Under the pieces are notes generated by a model. The model had not been told where the DNA came from, did not search any database, and worked only from the letters and a program-made list of their open reading frames with translations. Below, piece by piece: positions 26,620 through 35,529 of a stretch of 64,000 nucleotides of DNA; the stretch's first letter is position 1; every line of letters begins with the position of its first letter. The stretch is from Butyricimonas muris (GTDB taxonomy: Bacteria > Bacteroidota > Bacteroidia > Bacteroidales > Marinifilaceae). The stretch spans positions 186,001 through 250,000 of the forward strand of contig NZ_JBKEIT010000003.1 in the NCBI RefSeq assembly GCF_046365375.1. Reading direction: 5' to 3'. The position numbers and the translations under genes were made by a program.

Positions 26620-27195
26620 ATGAAAAGGGCAGAAGAAATATTAGCAGCGTTGAAAAACGGCGAAGAAAAAGCTTTCAAGATTTTTTTCTCGGAGTATCAT
26701 GATGTGTTGGTTTTATATGCCACGAATATCCTTAAAGATGTCGATGCGGCGGAGGATGTCGTGCAGGATTGTTTCATGAATGTTTGGGAAAACTCTCTTT
26801 ATAACAACCTTTCTGACGGTTTGGATAAATACATGTTCCATTTGGTTAAGAATGCCGCCTTGAACGAGCTGCGGGGCAGCAAACGCAGAGAAGTTCGTCA
26901 TGAAAAAATGATGGCAGAAATGCCTGTGGTGGAAATGATGAAAGAAGACGAGCAGACTGAAATAGATATTTTATACACCACGATTAATCAACTTCCCCCG
27001 GAACGCCGTCGTATTTTTATGATGGTGTGTGCCGAAGGAAAAAAATATCAGGAAGTTGCCGACCAACTACAAATCAGCATTAATACCGTCCGCACTCAAT
27101 TGATGCGTTCTTTAAAATTTCTACGTGAAAAATTGAAAGAGCAAATGTTTTCAATATTATTGTTTTGTTGGAAGAAAGTGAAGATTAGGTTTTAG
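26620..27195 (+). CDS. FecI-type ECF RNA polymerase sigma factor
   Basis: A 191-residue sigma-70-like factor of the Bacteroidetes ECF group. Region 2 includes DAAEDVVQDCFMNVWE, and region 4 includes LPPERRRIFMMVCAEGKKYQEVADQLQISINTVRTQL with a clear helix-turn-helix. Such factors are normally followed directly by a FecR anti-sigma gene and a SusC/SusD pair. Here the nearest FecR starts 8.8 kb downstream, after a defence cluster. I infer that it controls the SusC-SusD operon at 37318 once released by FecR. Confidence 0.9.
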   Translation: MKRAEEILAALKNGEEKAFKIFFSEYHDVLVLYATNILKDVDAAEDVVQDCFMNVWENSLYNNLSDGLDKYMFHLVKNAALNELRGSKRREVRHEKMMAEMPVVEMMKEDEQTEIDILYTTINQLPPERRRIFMMVCAEGKKYQEVADQLQISINTVRTQLMRSLKFLREKLKEQMFSILLFCWKKVKIRF

Positions 27196-27246
27196 TAGAG
27201 TCTTTTAAAATATGTCTGTATGGATATATTTGTAAGATACTTTCCG

Positions 27247-27254
27247 TATCTTTG
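27247..27254 (+). promoter_or_regulatory. Promoter -7 element of the first AAA/PD-(D/E)XK gene
   Basis: TATCTTTG matches TAnnTTTG and lies 40 bases before the ATG at 27294. Confidence 0.5.
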
Positions 27255-27293
27255 TTTCATAATGAGATAATAAATGAGAAAGGAGACTATGAT

Positions 27294-28850
27294 ATGACAG
27301 CGAGGATTTATCCTATCGGTATTCAAAATTTCGAAAAACTTCGGGGTGACGGTTATGTCTACGTGGACAAAACGTCACAAATGTACCAAATGGTGAAAAC
27401 CGGCAGTTATTATTTTCTCAGTCGTCCGCGTCGTTTTGGTAAGAGTTTATTATTATCTACTTTAAAGGCTTATTTCGAAGGAAAGAAGGAACTTTTTGCA
27501 GGGTTGGCTGTCGAGTGGTTGGAGAAGGAGTGGAACCGGTATCCTATTCTATATTTAGATCTTAATATAGAGAGGTATGATACACCCGGGAGTTTGGATA
27601 ATATATTGAATGATACGTTGAAACAATGGGAAAGTATTTATGGTAGCCGTCCCTCTGAAACCTCTTTTTCTTTACGTTTTGCCGGTGTTATTCGTCGGGC
27701 TCACGAGCAGACTGGGCAACGTGTTGTTATTCTTGTCGATGAGTATGACAAGCCTATGCTACAGGCTATTGGTGATGAAGAATTGCAAAAAGAATTTCGT
27801 TCGACGTTAAAACCTTTCTATGGAGCGCTCAAGACAATGGATGGCAGTATTAAGTTTGCCATGTTGACTGGTGTGACTAAGTTTGGGAAAGTCAGTGTAT
27901 TCAGTGATCTGAATAACTTGAAAGATATTTCTATGGACGGGCGTTACATTGATATTTGTGGTATTAACGAACAGGAATTGTATAGCTATTTTGAAGAAGA
28001 TATTCGTCTTTTAGCCGCTGCACAAAATATGACCTATGATGAGGCGTGTGCCGAGTTAAAGGAATGTTATGACGGGTATCATTTTGAAGAAAATACTCCC
28101 GGTATCTATAATCCTTTTAGTTTGCTTAATACGCTAGATAAACGGAAATTCGGTAGTTATTGGTTTGAAACGGGTACTCCTTCTTATCTTGTGGAATTGC
28201 TTCGTAAGCATCACTATGACCTTTATCGTATGGCCCACGAGGAAACGAATGCTGATGTGTTGAATAGTGTAGATTCAACTTCTACGAACCCGATTCCGGT
28301 TATATACCAGAGTGGATATTTGACAATTAAAGGATATGACCGTCGTTTTGGTGTTTACCGTTTAGGTTTTCCTAATCGAGAAGTGGAAGAGGGTTTTGTA
28401 AGTTATTTAATGCCTTTCTATACTGATGTAGATAAGGTTGAATCGCCTTTTGAAATTCAACGATTCGTGCGTGAAGTGGAACATGGTGATATTGATGCCT
28501 TTTTCCGGCGTTTGCAAAGTTTTTTCGCGGATATTCCTTATGAATTGACTCAAAAACGAGAGATTGAACGCCATTACCAGAACGTGTTGTTTATCGTTTT
28601 TAAGCTTGTAGGTTTTTATGTCAAAGCAGAGTATCATACAAGTGAAGGGCGAGTGGATCTAGTGCTTCAAACAGACCGTTTTATCTATATAATGGAATTT
28701 AAACTTGACGGTACGGCAGAAGAGGCTCTTCAGCAGATTCGTGATAAACATTATGCAGATCCTTTTCTCGCTGATCGGCGAAAACTTTTCCGGGTAGGGG
28801 TTAATTTCAGTGACCAAACTCGCAATATCGAGCGTTGGCTTGTTGAATAG
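27294..28850 (+). CDS. AAA-ATPase-like protein with C-terminal PD-(D/E)XK nuclease domain, copy 1
   Basis: A 518-residue protein of the AAA-ATPase_like/DUF1703 group, abundant in Bacteroidetes. The N-terminal half has a Walker A-like PRRFGKSLLLSTLKAYF and a Walker B VVILVDEYDKPML. The C-terminal half has a PD-(D/E)XK core, EGRVDLVLQTDRFIYIMEFKL. The biological role is not established; many copies per genome suggest a mobile or defence function. It is inserted between the sigma factor and the minus-strand defence operon and is richer in A and T than its paralogue at 47507. Confidence 0.85.
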   Translation: MTARIYPIGIQNFEKLRGDGYVYVDKTSQMYQMVKTGSYYFLSRPRRFGKSLLLSTLKAYFEGKKELFAGLAVEWLEKEWNRYPILYLDLNIERYDTPGSLDNILNDTLKQWESIYGSRPSETSFSLRFAGVIRRAHEQTGQRVVILVDEYDKPMLQAIGDEELQKEFRSTLKPFYGALKTMDGSIKFAMLTGVTKFGKVSVFSDLNNLKDISMDGRYIDICGINEQELYSYFEEDIRLLAAAQNMTYDEACAELKECYDGYHFEENTPGIYNPFSLLNTLDKRKFGSYWFETGTPSYLVELLRKHHYDLYRMAHEETNADVLNSVDSTSTNPIPVIYQSGYLTIKGYDRRFGVYRLGFPNREVEEGFVSYLMPFYTDVDKVESPFEIQRFVREVEHGDIDAFFRRLQSFFADIPYELTQKREIERHYQNVLFIVFKLVGFYVKAEYHTSEGRVDLVLQTDRFIYIMEFKLDGTAEEALQQIRDKHYADPFLADRRKLFRVGVNFSDQTRNIERWLVE

Positions 28851-28909
28851 GGAAAGTTATCTGTTTTCAGAACGAGGGGCTTCTTTGCGATATTTGACGT
28901 GAAAGAAAT

Positions 28910-29551
28910 TTATGTTTGACATTGTTCTTCTATATCTAATAAATCATTAAACACGTTGTTTGTTTCTGCTAATAGATTATTTAAAAAATTATTATCAGAA
29001 GGAAGTCCTCTTACAAATTCTAGTTTAGAAGCAATACCATTATCTTTAATCTCATATATATTTAAATCTGAAGATTTGACATAGGAAGTTTCGGGAATGA
29101 TTTTAGATAGTTGCTTCTTGATATTTTCATTACCTTGAGAAAGTTCAAATATTTGATTTGCTTTAATAGCCAATGTTAAATAGTTAATAAGGTAAGGACT
29201 ATGTGTTGTTAAAAATAATTTATTTGAATCTAACTGGTTACATTGTGAAATTAAGTAATATAGTATTTTATTTTGAGAGTTAGGATATAAATTTTGTTCC
29301 ATTTCTTCCACGACATTAACAAAACTGGAATATTTGAATTGTGCGGAAATCGTTTTTAACATGGCATCGCGTATATCTTCACTGATGTCGTTTTTGACCA
29401 TGATTGATTCAACTTGTTTTTGAAGTTTTATTCGATCATTTACATTTAGGCTACTATCTGCTGTACCCCTAACTAATTCTGTTAGATAATGTGTAACGGT
29501 GATGTGAATGCCCAACTTTATAAAGTGTTCGGCATTAACGATAAGAGCCAA
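28910..29551 (-). pseudogene. 5'-truncated AAA/SMC-like ATPase
   Basis: About 213 codons from a TTG at 29551, with an in-frame stop just upstream and no Walker A motif. The visible end has the Walker B/D-loop and switch elements of an AAA_15/21 ATPase: VEEMEQNLYPNSQNKILYYL and KLFLTTHSPYLINYL. Since the nucleotide-binding N-terminal half is missing, it should not function alone. It lies downstream of the CBASS operon on the same strand, separated from it by a terminator, and is likely the relic of an older gene cut by the arrival of the island. Confidence 0.65.
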
Positions 29552-29648
29552 CTGTATGTAAAAAAGTTACTTACCTCAAAATAATAATAGGAGGCGTTGA
29601 TTGAGGGAGTATTTATTGAGTCAATGATAAAAGCAATGTGATAAATTA

Positions 29649-29677
29649 AGGGTAGAATACTACAAATTTTCTACCCT
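29649..29677 (-). terminator. Terminator of the defence operon
   Basis: AGGGTAGAA (29649-29657) pairs with TTCTACCCT (29669-29677). Read on the minus strand, the hairpin is followed by TTAATTTAT. Confidence 0.55.
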
Positions 29678-29738
29678 TTCTATCTATTGTCTGAAATGAG
29701 GTGTAATTATTGTTGAAATTTACGAAATCTATCGTTTT

Positions 29739-30998
29739 TTAAATGTCTTCGTCAATTTTTGCATTAATAGCCTCCAGATACGCATTGATATCTATCGCGG
29801 GGACAGTACCAATGGACTTCAAATAGCTCACAAGCTGAAGGAAAAATGTGAAGAGAGACACATTCTTCTTGCTAAACTCAATCTCGTTTACTTCGCGACT
29901 CTCATACACATTTTCTATATACTTACGATTATCCTTGATTGGGTCTATATCTTCAGGTACAGTCTCTTTATAATCAATATAAAAACTACCAGCATCACAG
30001 AGGCATCCCAAATCCAAAGTCTGTAAGCCCTTCAGTTTCTTTAACTGCTTTATTACCGTATCGTTCCCACGGTACGAACTCGTTGTAGTTAAAATACCAC
30101 CTATTATCTTAGTCAATGGTCTGGCAGGCGTAGTTTTTCCTGAGGCGACCATACTAATACTTGTTCTTTTCAGTTTACGCACGCTCTCAACTTTCTTGGC
30201 TGCATATTCTATATACCCTTCCACATCCTGTTTTACCTCAAACACGGCATACACGCTTTCTGCCGGTATATACATAAAACCATCCTGCTTGAATATGAAG
30301 GGTGTGTAAATCGCGTCATAAATGACTACGTCCATCTGTTCGCTAACATTGCCCGTCGAATCTATCACAATAGCCTTATCTACCTTATACCTGTCAGGAA
30401 GGTATGTGCGTAGAAACTCTATCCAATGTTGCTCCGTAGCGTCACCCTTACTACCAGGGTGTCCAATAAACATCCTGTTTACATTCAGGCTGGTCTGCAT
30501 CTGTTCCTGCAAACCATGAAATAATTCTTTTAAATCTACCATCTTCTTATATTCCAATAGCTTATTATTCTTATAGCAATAAAATGTATGGGCACTAAGT
30601 CCACCGCCTCTCACTCCGACAATCAGTAATAACGGATTCTCAATGGTCACTTCCTTCTCAACATCTATCATGGCTGCCAAGTCCGTACCGCTATATTGCG
30701 TGGAACCATTGGGATGGCTATGCCATTCACCCACATATCGCAATCCATCCTTGGCCAATTGTTCCCAAACTTTTTCCAGTCCCTTTGTGTTGCGCATAAA
30801 CATTGTCCTACCAGTCAATTTCTCAACAGGAACCACAATCTTTTCTATATACACCGTATGCATATCTGCGGAATATCGTCCTGCGAGCATTCCTCCGTTC
30901 TCATTGGGGTATTCGCTCTCTGCCTGCAATTTTATTTGGTTGAACACGGAGGCCTGTATCTCTATATATAAATCATTACTCGCCAAATAATACTTCAT
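29739..30998 (-). CDS. cap3: Cap3-like JAB protease fused to predicted PD-(D/E)XK nuclease domain (CBASS)
   Basis: A 419-residue two-domain protein. Residues 1-155 form a JAB/MPN peptidase with a complete JAMM site: E33, H93 and H95 in EWHSHP, S103 and D106. In type II CBASS, Cap3 cuts the bond made by Cap2. The extra 260 residues begin with GHPGSKGDATEQHWIEFLRTYLP. They contain SEQMDVVIYD (D223) and AVFEVK (E254, K256), the pattern of a PD-(D/E)XK nuclease similar to the DUF6602 domain. Normal Cap3 is about 150-160 residues, so the tail is a fusion, and no other typical CBASS effector is present. I infer the tail is the cyclic-nucleotide-triggered DNA-cutting effector. The gene overlaps cap2 by four bases. 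Confidence 0.75.
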   Translation of the reverse strand: MKYYLASNDLYIEIQASVFNQIKLQAESEYPNENGGMLAGRYSADMHTVYIEKIVVPVEKLTGRTMFMRNTKGLEKVWEQLAKDGLRYVGEWHSHPNGSTQYSGTDLAAMIDVEKEVTIENPLLLIVGVRGGGLSAHTFYCYKNNKLLEYKKMVDLKELFHGLQEQMQTSLNVNRMFIGHPGSKGDATEQHWIEFLRTYLPDRYKVDKAIVIDSTGNVSEQMDVVIYDAIYTPFIFKQDGFMYIPAESVYAVFEVKQDVEGYIEYAAKKVESVRKLKRTSISMVASGKTTPARPLTKIIGGILTTTSSYRGNDTVIKQLKKLKGLQTLDLGCLCDAGSFYIDYKETVPEDIDPIKDNRKYIENVYESREVNEIEFSKKNVSLFTFFLQLVSYLKSIGTVPAIDINAYLEAINAKIDEDI

Positions 30999-32662
30999 AA
31001 CTTGTTTATTTTTAAACTCAAGTCGTCTTCTGTTATATAAAAATTACTTAAGGGTTCCAGCCTGCTCAACATCTTGATAATATGCTTCACAGCGACCTGC
31101 ACCTTGCATTCAATGTCGTTATATGAAGCCTTAAAGGTAGGAGTCCAGCAACCCGTAGGGTTATACATGTCGGTTTCCATATCGTGCTTAAGTAAGCCAT
31201 ATACCAGCAAAACGGTCTCTGTCATATTAGGTGAAAAGGCACATATCAAATCTTGTGCGTGATTGGTTATTGAGAGATTAACCAATTGGGCTTTCGTCCC
31301 AGTAGAATCCATTACCCGCATCAGTTGATTATCCGTAGTACAATCAAATATCACATCAAACTCGTCAAAGAACTCTGCAAGAGCACTTTTATCCTCATGT
31401 TCTGCCGCATATGTTTTTATCACTAAGTCAACAATAAACTTCAAACTGGTACATTCAACATGAGGCGAAATCTGCGTCAGTAAACTATTCATATCCAAGG
31501 ATTTCTCAGTTATACCTGTATAAAAAGGATATGCAGATCGGCAAACATTACCAGGTTCCTTATTGTCTATGTCATATAGAGTCAGTTTCTTCGCACCACA
31601 TCTTGTTAGAGTCTCAGCCACAATACTTCCTATAGCCCCGATGCCCATAATCAGCATTTTCTTATTAGCCAGTTCTTTGGGCATGGCTCCACGCCCAAAG
31701 AAATACTTATAGGAAATATCCACGGTTTCTGCCCATTGGATTTGCCCCTGCCTAAAATCTGTGAACCAAAGCCTGTTCTTTCCAGTGCCCACCCGTACAG
31801 GTTCTATCGGCAGATCATCCATGAAGAGAATCATTACCTGCCAGTGAACGCCGCCTTCAGGAATTCTATATCCACAAAACAATGGGAAGAAATCACACTT
31901 GCCTCTATGCGATACCACAAAACTATGGATATGTTTTTTCTGACTCTGCGAGAAAAGTCCCTTGATAGAATCGTAATTCTCAACAATAAACTTGTTGTAT
32001 ACCGATGGGATGTTGTTCAGTAGACAATATACTCCCTTAAACGACCTTAATTCTTGGTAGGACTTACTAATCCTACAGAACAGTTCCTTCTTCTTTACCT
32101 GCACGCACGACACAAACTTTTGTGCCACATGGTTGATGACTGGCTTGTCATTTTTTCGACCTATTGGTAATGCTGCATAGTGTACCTCTCCATAATCTCC
32201 TTCAGTAAAATCCTCTTGAGTCTCTGCGAAGCAAAAAGTATAATACTGTTCGCGAATCAGATTATGGTTTACCACCAAATGCTCATAGTGTGCATCTTTT
32301 TCTCCCCTTACATAGTATTTCTCCACCCATTCCTTCAGTTGTTTCAAGTCGTTCACAAATTGACTCTCTGCATTCTCATATTCCGCAGGGTGCATGCAAA
32401 GATTACCGCCCTGCATAATGTGTGGATAGTCCAGCAGATTATTATTTTGAAAATGGATAGGTTCCCTGCCCATAGCTTTAAACGGATAGGTAGGGCTGAT
32501 CTCTACATCCCATACCAAATCAGCTTTGTCTTGGCCTGTAACCACGGCGATACGGCCTTTCAACGATCCTGCCTCATCAATGGTAAAATCATCAATAAGG
32601 CTAATACCATAAAGGGCATGTATCAATTCCTTTATTTTATCTGCCGTCATCATATTCTTCAC
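30995..32662 (-). CDS. cap2: Cap2: E2-E1 fusion conjugating enzyme of type II CBASS
   Basis: About 555 residues. The N-terminal E2-like domain has its active cysteine at C89 in GGNLCMHP. The C-terminal ThiF/E1 adenylation domain has GIGAIGS (340-346), the LYDIDNKEPGNV loop and the catalytic C505 in NPTGCWTPTFKAS. Cap2 attaches the C-terminus of the CD-NTase to a target and so primes it. The frame opens at GTG 32662; the ATG at 32653 is the likelier start. The GTG shares one base with the CD-NTase stop, so the genes are coupled. Both catalytic cysteines are intact. Confidence 0.88.
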   Translation of the reverse strand: MKNMMTADKIKELIHALYGISLIDDFTIDEAGSLKGRIAVVTGQDKADLVWDVEISPTYPFKAMGREPIHFQNNNLLDYPHIMQGGNLCMHPAEYENAESQFVNDLKQLKEWVEKYYVRGEKDAHYEHLVVNHNLIREQYYTFCFAETQEDFTEGDYGEVHYAALPIGRKNDKPVINHVAQKFVSCVQVKKKELFCRISKSYQELRSFKGVYCLLNNIPSVYNKFIVENYDSIKGLFSQSQKKHIHSFVVSHRGKCDFFPLFCGYRIPEGGVHWQVMILFMDDLPIEPVRVGTGKNRLWFTDFRQGQIQWAETVDISYKYFFGRGAMPKELANKKMLIMGIGAIGSIVAETLTRCGAKKLTLYDIDNKEPGNVCRSAYPFYTGITEKSLDMNSLLTQISPHVECTSLKFIVDLVIKTYAAEHEDKSALAEFFDEFDVIFDCTTDNQLMRVMDSTGTKAQLVNLSITNHAQDLICAFSPNMTETVLLVYGLLKHDMETDMYNPTGCWTPTFKASYNDIECKVQVAVKHIIKMLSRLEPLSNFYITEDDLSLKINKL

Positions 32663-33603
32663 TATCCGAATCGTTTTGTACTTGTTGGGTAAGCAGCACC
32701 TGCATCTTTCTCTTTATATCCGCTATACTTTTCGTTTACCTTGAAGTAGTAGGGCAAGTATAAATCAGGATTACAGTCTATGTTGTTGAGCATAATCTCC
32801 ATATCTGATTTAAACGATTGTCTATCGTAGTCCAGCATTGCTTCCATGACATTGTTATTCGTGTTACCAGGGTCACAAAGGTGGAAACTGCTTTCTGCGA
32901 TGTGGTCACGTAGATACTCCATCGTGTATTTTAGTCTTGGCCAAAGACCCATATCACCATTATAGCCGTCTAAGGCTCTTATTACGGTCAGTTCAATAAC
33001 GAACGACTTGTATTTCTTATCTTTCTGCTTTTTCCATATTTTAAGCAGACGGATAATTTGGCGTTCACTTGACTTGCCTTCGATATGTGAAATCTGCTTT
33101 TGGATGTTCGTTTTCTGGCTCGTTCCTTTCTTGAATCCCCAATAGTCTTCATTAAAACATAGGTTCAGGTCGTGCGAATCAAGATAGCCATCCTTGCTTA
33201 GTTCCCTACCAGGTACCACATCAAGCTCAACAGGTTTCTCATCCCCCTCTTCAATAGGGAAACTTACGCCAATGGAAACCTTTTGCTTGCGAATAGCCAC
33301 GCCTGTATTCTTATACTCCTCTGCAAGGAAATCGTGTACGCTGTCAAACATCTCTTGTAATGTTCCGAAAGCATTATACTTGAACGGTTCCACCAAATCA
33401 AGGTCGAATTTCACATTGGTAGCGGTATGCTTAGCAAAACTGCCAGAGCCAAACGATGAATACTTGTCGCTACCGTAGTGGTTGTGCATTTTGGTCTTAA
33501 TTTCCTCTCTACGGTTTTTAACTTTATTCACGAAATCCTGAACGTGGCACATCTTGTGTGTGTCTAACACTTCTCTCAAATGTTTGTTTTTATCAAGACT
33601 CAT
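32662..33603 (-). CDS. CD-NTase (cGAS/DncV-like cyclase) of type II CBASS
   Basis: A 313-residue nucleotidyltransferase. The core is GSGSFAKHT (52-60) with the metal-binding pair D67 and D69 in KFDLDLVEPF, and a third aspartate, D128, in VELDVVPG. These are the catalytic residues that make cyclic di- or trinucleotides after phage infection. The last residues are TKRFG, ending in glycine, as expected for a protein whose C-terminus is joined to a target by Cap2. The nucleotide product cannot be predicted from sequence. It is the third gene of a five-gene minus-strand operon, 20 bases after the RloB-like gene. Confidence 0.85.
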   Translation of the reverse strand: MSLDKNKHLREVLDTHKMCHVQDFVNKVKNRREEIKTKMHNHYGSDKYSSFGSGSFAKHTATNVKFDLDLVEPFKYNAFGTLQEMFDSVHDFLAEEYKNTGVAIRKQKVSIGVSFPIEEGDEKPVELDVVPGRELSKDGYLDSHDLNLCFNEDYWGFKKGTSQKTNIQKQISHIEGKSSERQIIRLLKIWKKQKDKKYKSFVIELTVIRALDGYNGDMGLWPRLKYTMEYLRDHIAESSFHLCDPGNTNNNVMEAMLDYDRQSFKSDMEIMLNNIDCNPDLYLPYYFKVNEKYSGYKEKDAGAAYPTSTKRFG

Positions 33604-33623
33604 GTTTGCTTTAAATGTATAGT

Positions 33624-34238
33624 TTATATATTAATTAACAACTCTATAACCTTATGAATCTCCGAGTATGCCTTCAAATCCTCCGGTGATTCCTTACAGA
33701 GTTGGCACAACTTTTCGGAATTTGACATCGCCCGTTCCAAATCTCCATTCTCCGTCAGGTATTTATAGAGGTTGGTGCGTATGAAATAGCGTTTTGTCTT
33801 TTCATACCCCGGCATATATTTCTGCAATTCGGGAAGCAGTTGGTCGTAACTCTCGTATCGCCGACAAACCACATTAGGCAAGAAATGTAGTAGAAACCAA
33901 AACTCCGTGCACGGATTCGTTTCTACAAACATCACCTTTCCGGCATATTTCTTTGCAACATATTTCTTCTTTGCCCGCTGATACAGCTGCATTTCAGAAG
34001 GATATTGATATAGCCTGTCCATATCAAACAGGCATACAATAAAGTCATATTGCTTGTTCAAATAAGATTCTACCAGTTTTAGAATATGATTGATGTCGCT
34101 GTGCTGCGGAAAATCTGGAGCGACCTTAAAGGGATAGCGACACGCAATCCTCAGAGAATCGAAATAGAACCATTCCGTTTCTCCCTCGCCTATGATGGCA
34201 ATACTTTTTGTTACTGTCCACCCCATATCATTAGTCAT
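33624..34238 (-). CDS. RloB-like TOPRIM-domain protein
   Basis: A 204-residue protein with the RloB signature. IGEGETEW (E18, E20) and FDMDR (D72, D74) form a TOPRIM-like acidic site, followed by ETNPCTEFWFLLHF (106-119). TOPRIM proteins paired with an AAA ATPase act as nucleases or toxins in several defence systems, for example PARIS, where the partner is DUF4435. Its start overlaps the end of the ATPase gene by eight bases, so the two form a unit. The target, which could be DNA or tRNA, is unknown. It could be an independent defence module upstream of CBASS or an accessory to it. Confidence 0.75.
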   Translation of the reverse strand: MTNDMGWTVTKSIAIIGEGETEWFYFDSLRIACRYPFKVAPDFPQHSDINHILKLVESYLNKQYDFIVCLFDMDRLYQYPSEMQLYQRAKKKYVAKKYAGKVMFVETNPCTEFWFLLHFLPNVVCRRYESYDQLLPELQKYMPGYEKTKRYFIRTNLYKYLTENGDLERAMSNSEKLCQLCKESPEDLKAYSEIHKVIELLINI

Positions 34239-35529
34239 TTAGGTTGATATACTGACTACCCAAGAATGGCAACTTTACCAATTTTCCCTGCTTGTAAGCA
34301 TTGTATGGGGAAAGATTCTTATGCAGTCCCAAAGAAGACAGGCGCACTATTTTAGTTTCGCCGAATTCGTCTTTGTCAGTGAACCATATCGTATCACGGC
34401 GAATGAAATCTTCATTGAGAAGATTGATGTCATGGGTTGTCAGGAGCATCTGGGATGTTCCGTCGCTATTTGCTAAAAATACTTTTATAAAATAAGCCAG
34501 CAGTTCATAATGAATACTTGTCTCCACTTCATCAATGGGCACAAACCGATTGGTCTTTAACAGGAAATTCAGTATCACTGCCATTCCTAAGAACCTCATG
34601 GTACCATTGGACTCGTATTCTTCCGATAAATCATACACTTTATCGCCTGCCTTATGCTTGAAGGTCAGTTCCGTATTTGTAATTTTGCCCTTTCTAAGCA
34701 TTTCTGCCTTTGCTTCTTTATCAATAGGGGCATTCTGAATCAGTTGTTCCAATTCAGGGGTAATCAGTTCTTCCTCTTCGTGTAATACCACATCTTCTAT
34801 ATTGAAATCGGACGCTTTCAGGAAATTTAAAATGAATTTCTTCAAATCTCCTGCCTCGTCTTTATCCAATCGTGATTTGACATATCCCGAAAGTAGCATA
34901 CCGGGAGCCAGTACATCTTTTACCTGTTTGGCAAAATAATCGTACACATCATTCAGCTTTGTACGTTCCACGTTACTTTTGCCAAATGCGGCAAGCACAC
35001 TACAATTATTGATCGTGTTACCGGAAATCACATCTTGGCTTTTTTTCGTCATTTTTAGATTTACACCAAAGTCAATGGTCGTGGAATCTGTCGCGGCATC
35101 ATAACTTCGGTTATACAGCTTGGTAGGGCGAATGGAATCATAAACAATCAATGTCTCGGAATAGATATGCTTTGCGTCCAATTCAAAACTGAGGATGTAC
35201 CTCGACTGATTGATATAGAATACCATTGACATTTTTGTCTTTTCGTTCCTTGAAGTGTCATCCAACATGAAAGGGACAACCCCGGTTTTCTCAGTCCTGT
35301 CTTTAGGCATTCTCAAAACCAGCATCTTGAAAAATTCGATGGCATTTAATATATTCGTTTTACCGGAAGCGTTGGCACCATAGATGATGCCCACTTTCAG
35401 TAATCTTACCCCATCCTTAACTTCATACGAATACTCATCAGACATAAAAGTATCTGCCGATGGCTCAAAACTGATTTTCTGAACCGATTTAATGGAGAAA
35501 AAATTCTCAATGCTGAACTCTGCTATCAT
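34231..35529 (-). CDS. AAA (ABC/SMC-like) ATPase of RloA type
   Basis: A 432-residue ATPase with an N-terminal IENFFSIKSVQKISF strand typical of RecF/SMC-like folds, Walker A GANASGKT (51-58), a Walker B near residue 335 in VPIDEVETSIHYELL, and a switch region LLTTHDINLLN. It belongs to the AAA_15/AAA_21 group found in OLD-, PARIS- and Septu-like systems. It is the promoter-proximal gene of the defence operon and overlaps the RloB-like gene. The likely job is to sense infection and license its TOPRIM partner. Confidence 0.82.
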   Translation of the reverse strand: MIAEFSIENFFSIKSVQKISFEPSADTFMSDEYSYEVKDGVRLLKVGIIYGANASGKTNILNAIEFFKMLVLRMPKDRTEKTGVVPFMLDDTSRNEKTKMSMVFYINQSRYILSFELDAKHIYSETLIVYDSIRPTKLYNRSYDAATDSTTIDFGVNLKMTKKSQDVISGNTINNCSVLAAFGKSNVERTKLNDVYDYFAKQVKDVLAPGMLLSGYVKSRLDKDEAGDLKKFILNFLKASDFNIEDVVLHEEEELITPELEQLIQNAPIDKEAKAEMLRKGKITNTELTFKHKAGDKVYDLSEEYESNGTMRFLGMAVILNFLLKTNRFVPIDEVETSIHYELLAYFIKVFLANSDGTSQMLLTTHDINLLNEDFIRRDTIWFTDKDEFGETKIVRLSSLGLHKNLSPYNAYKQGKLVKLPFLGSQYINLND

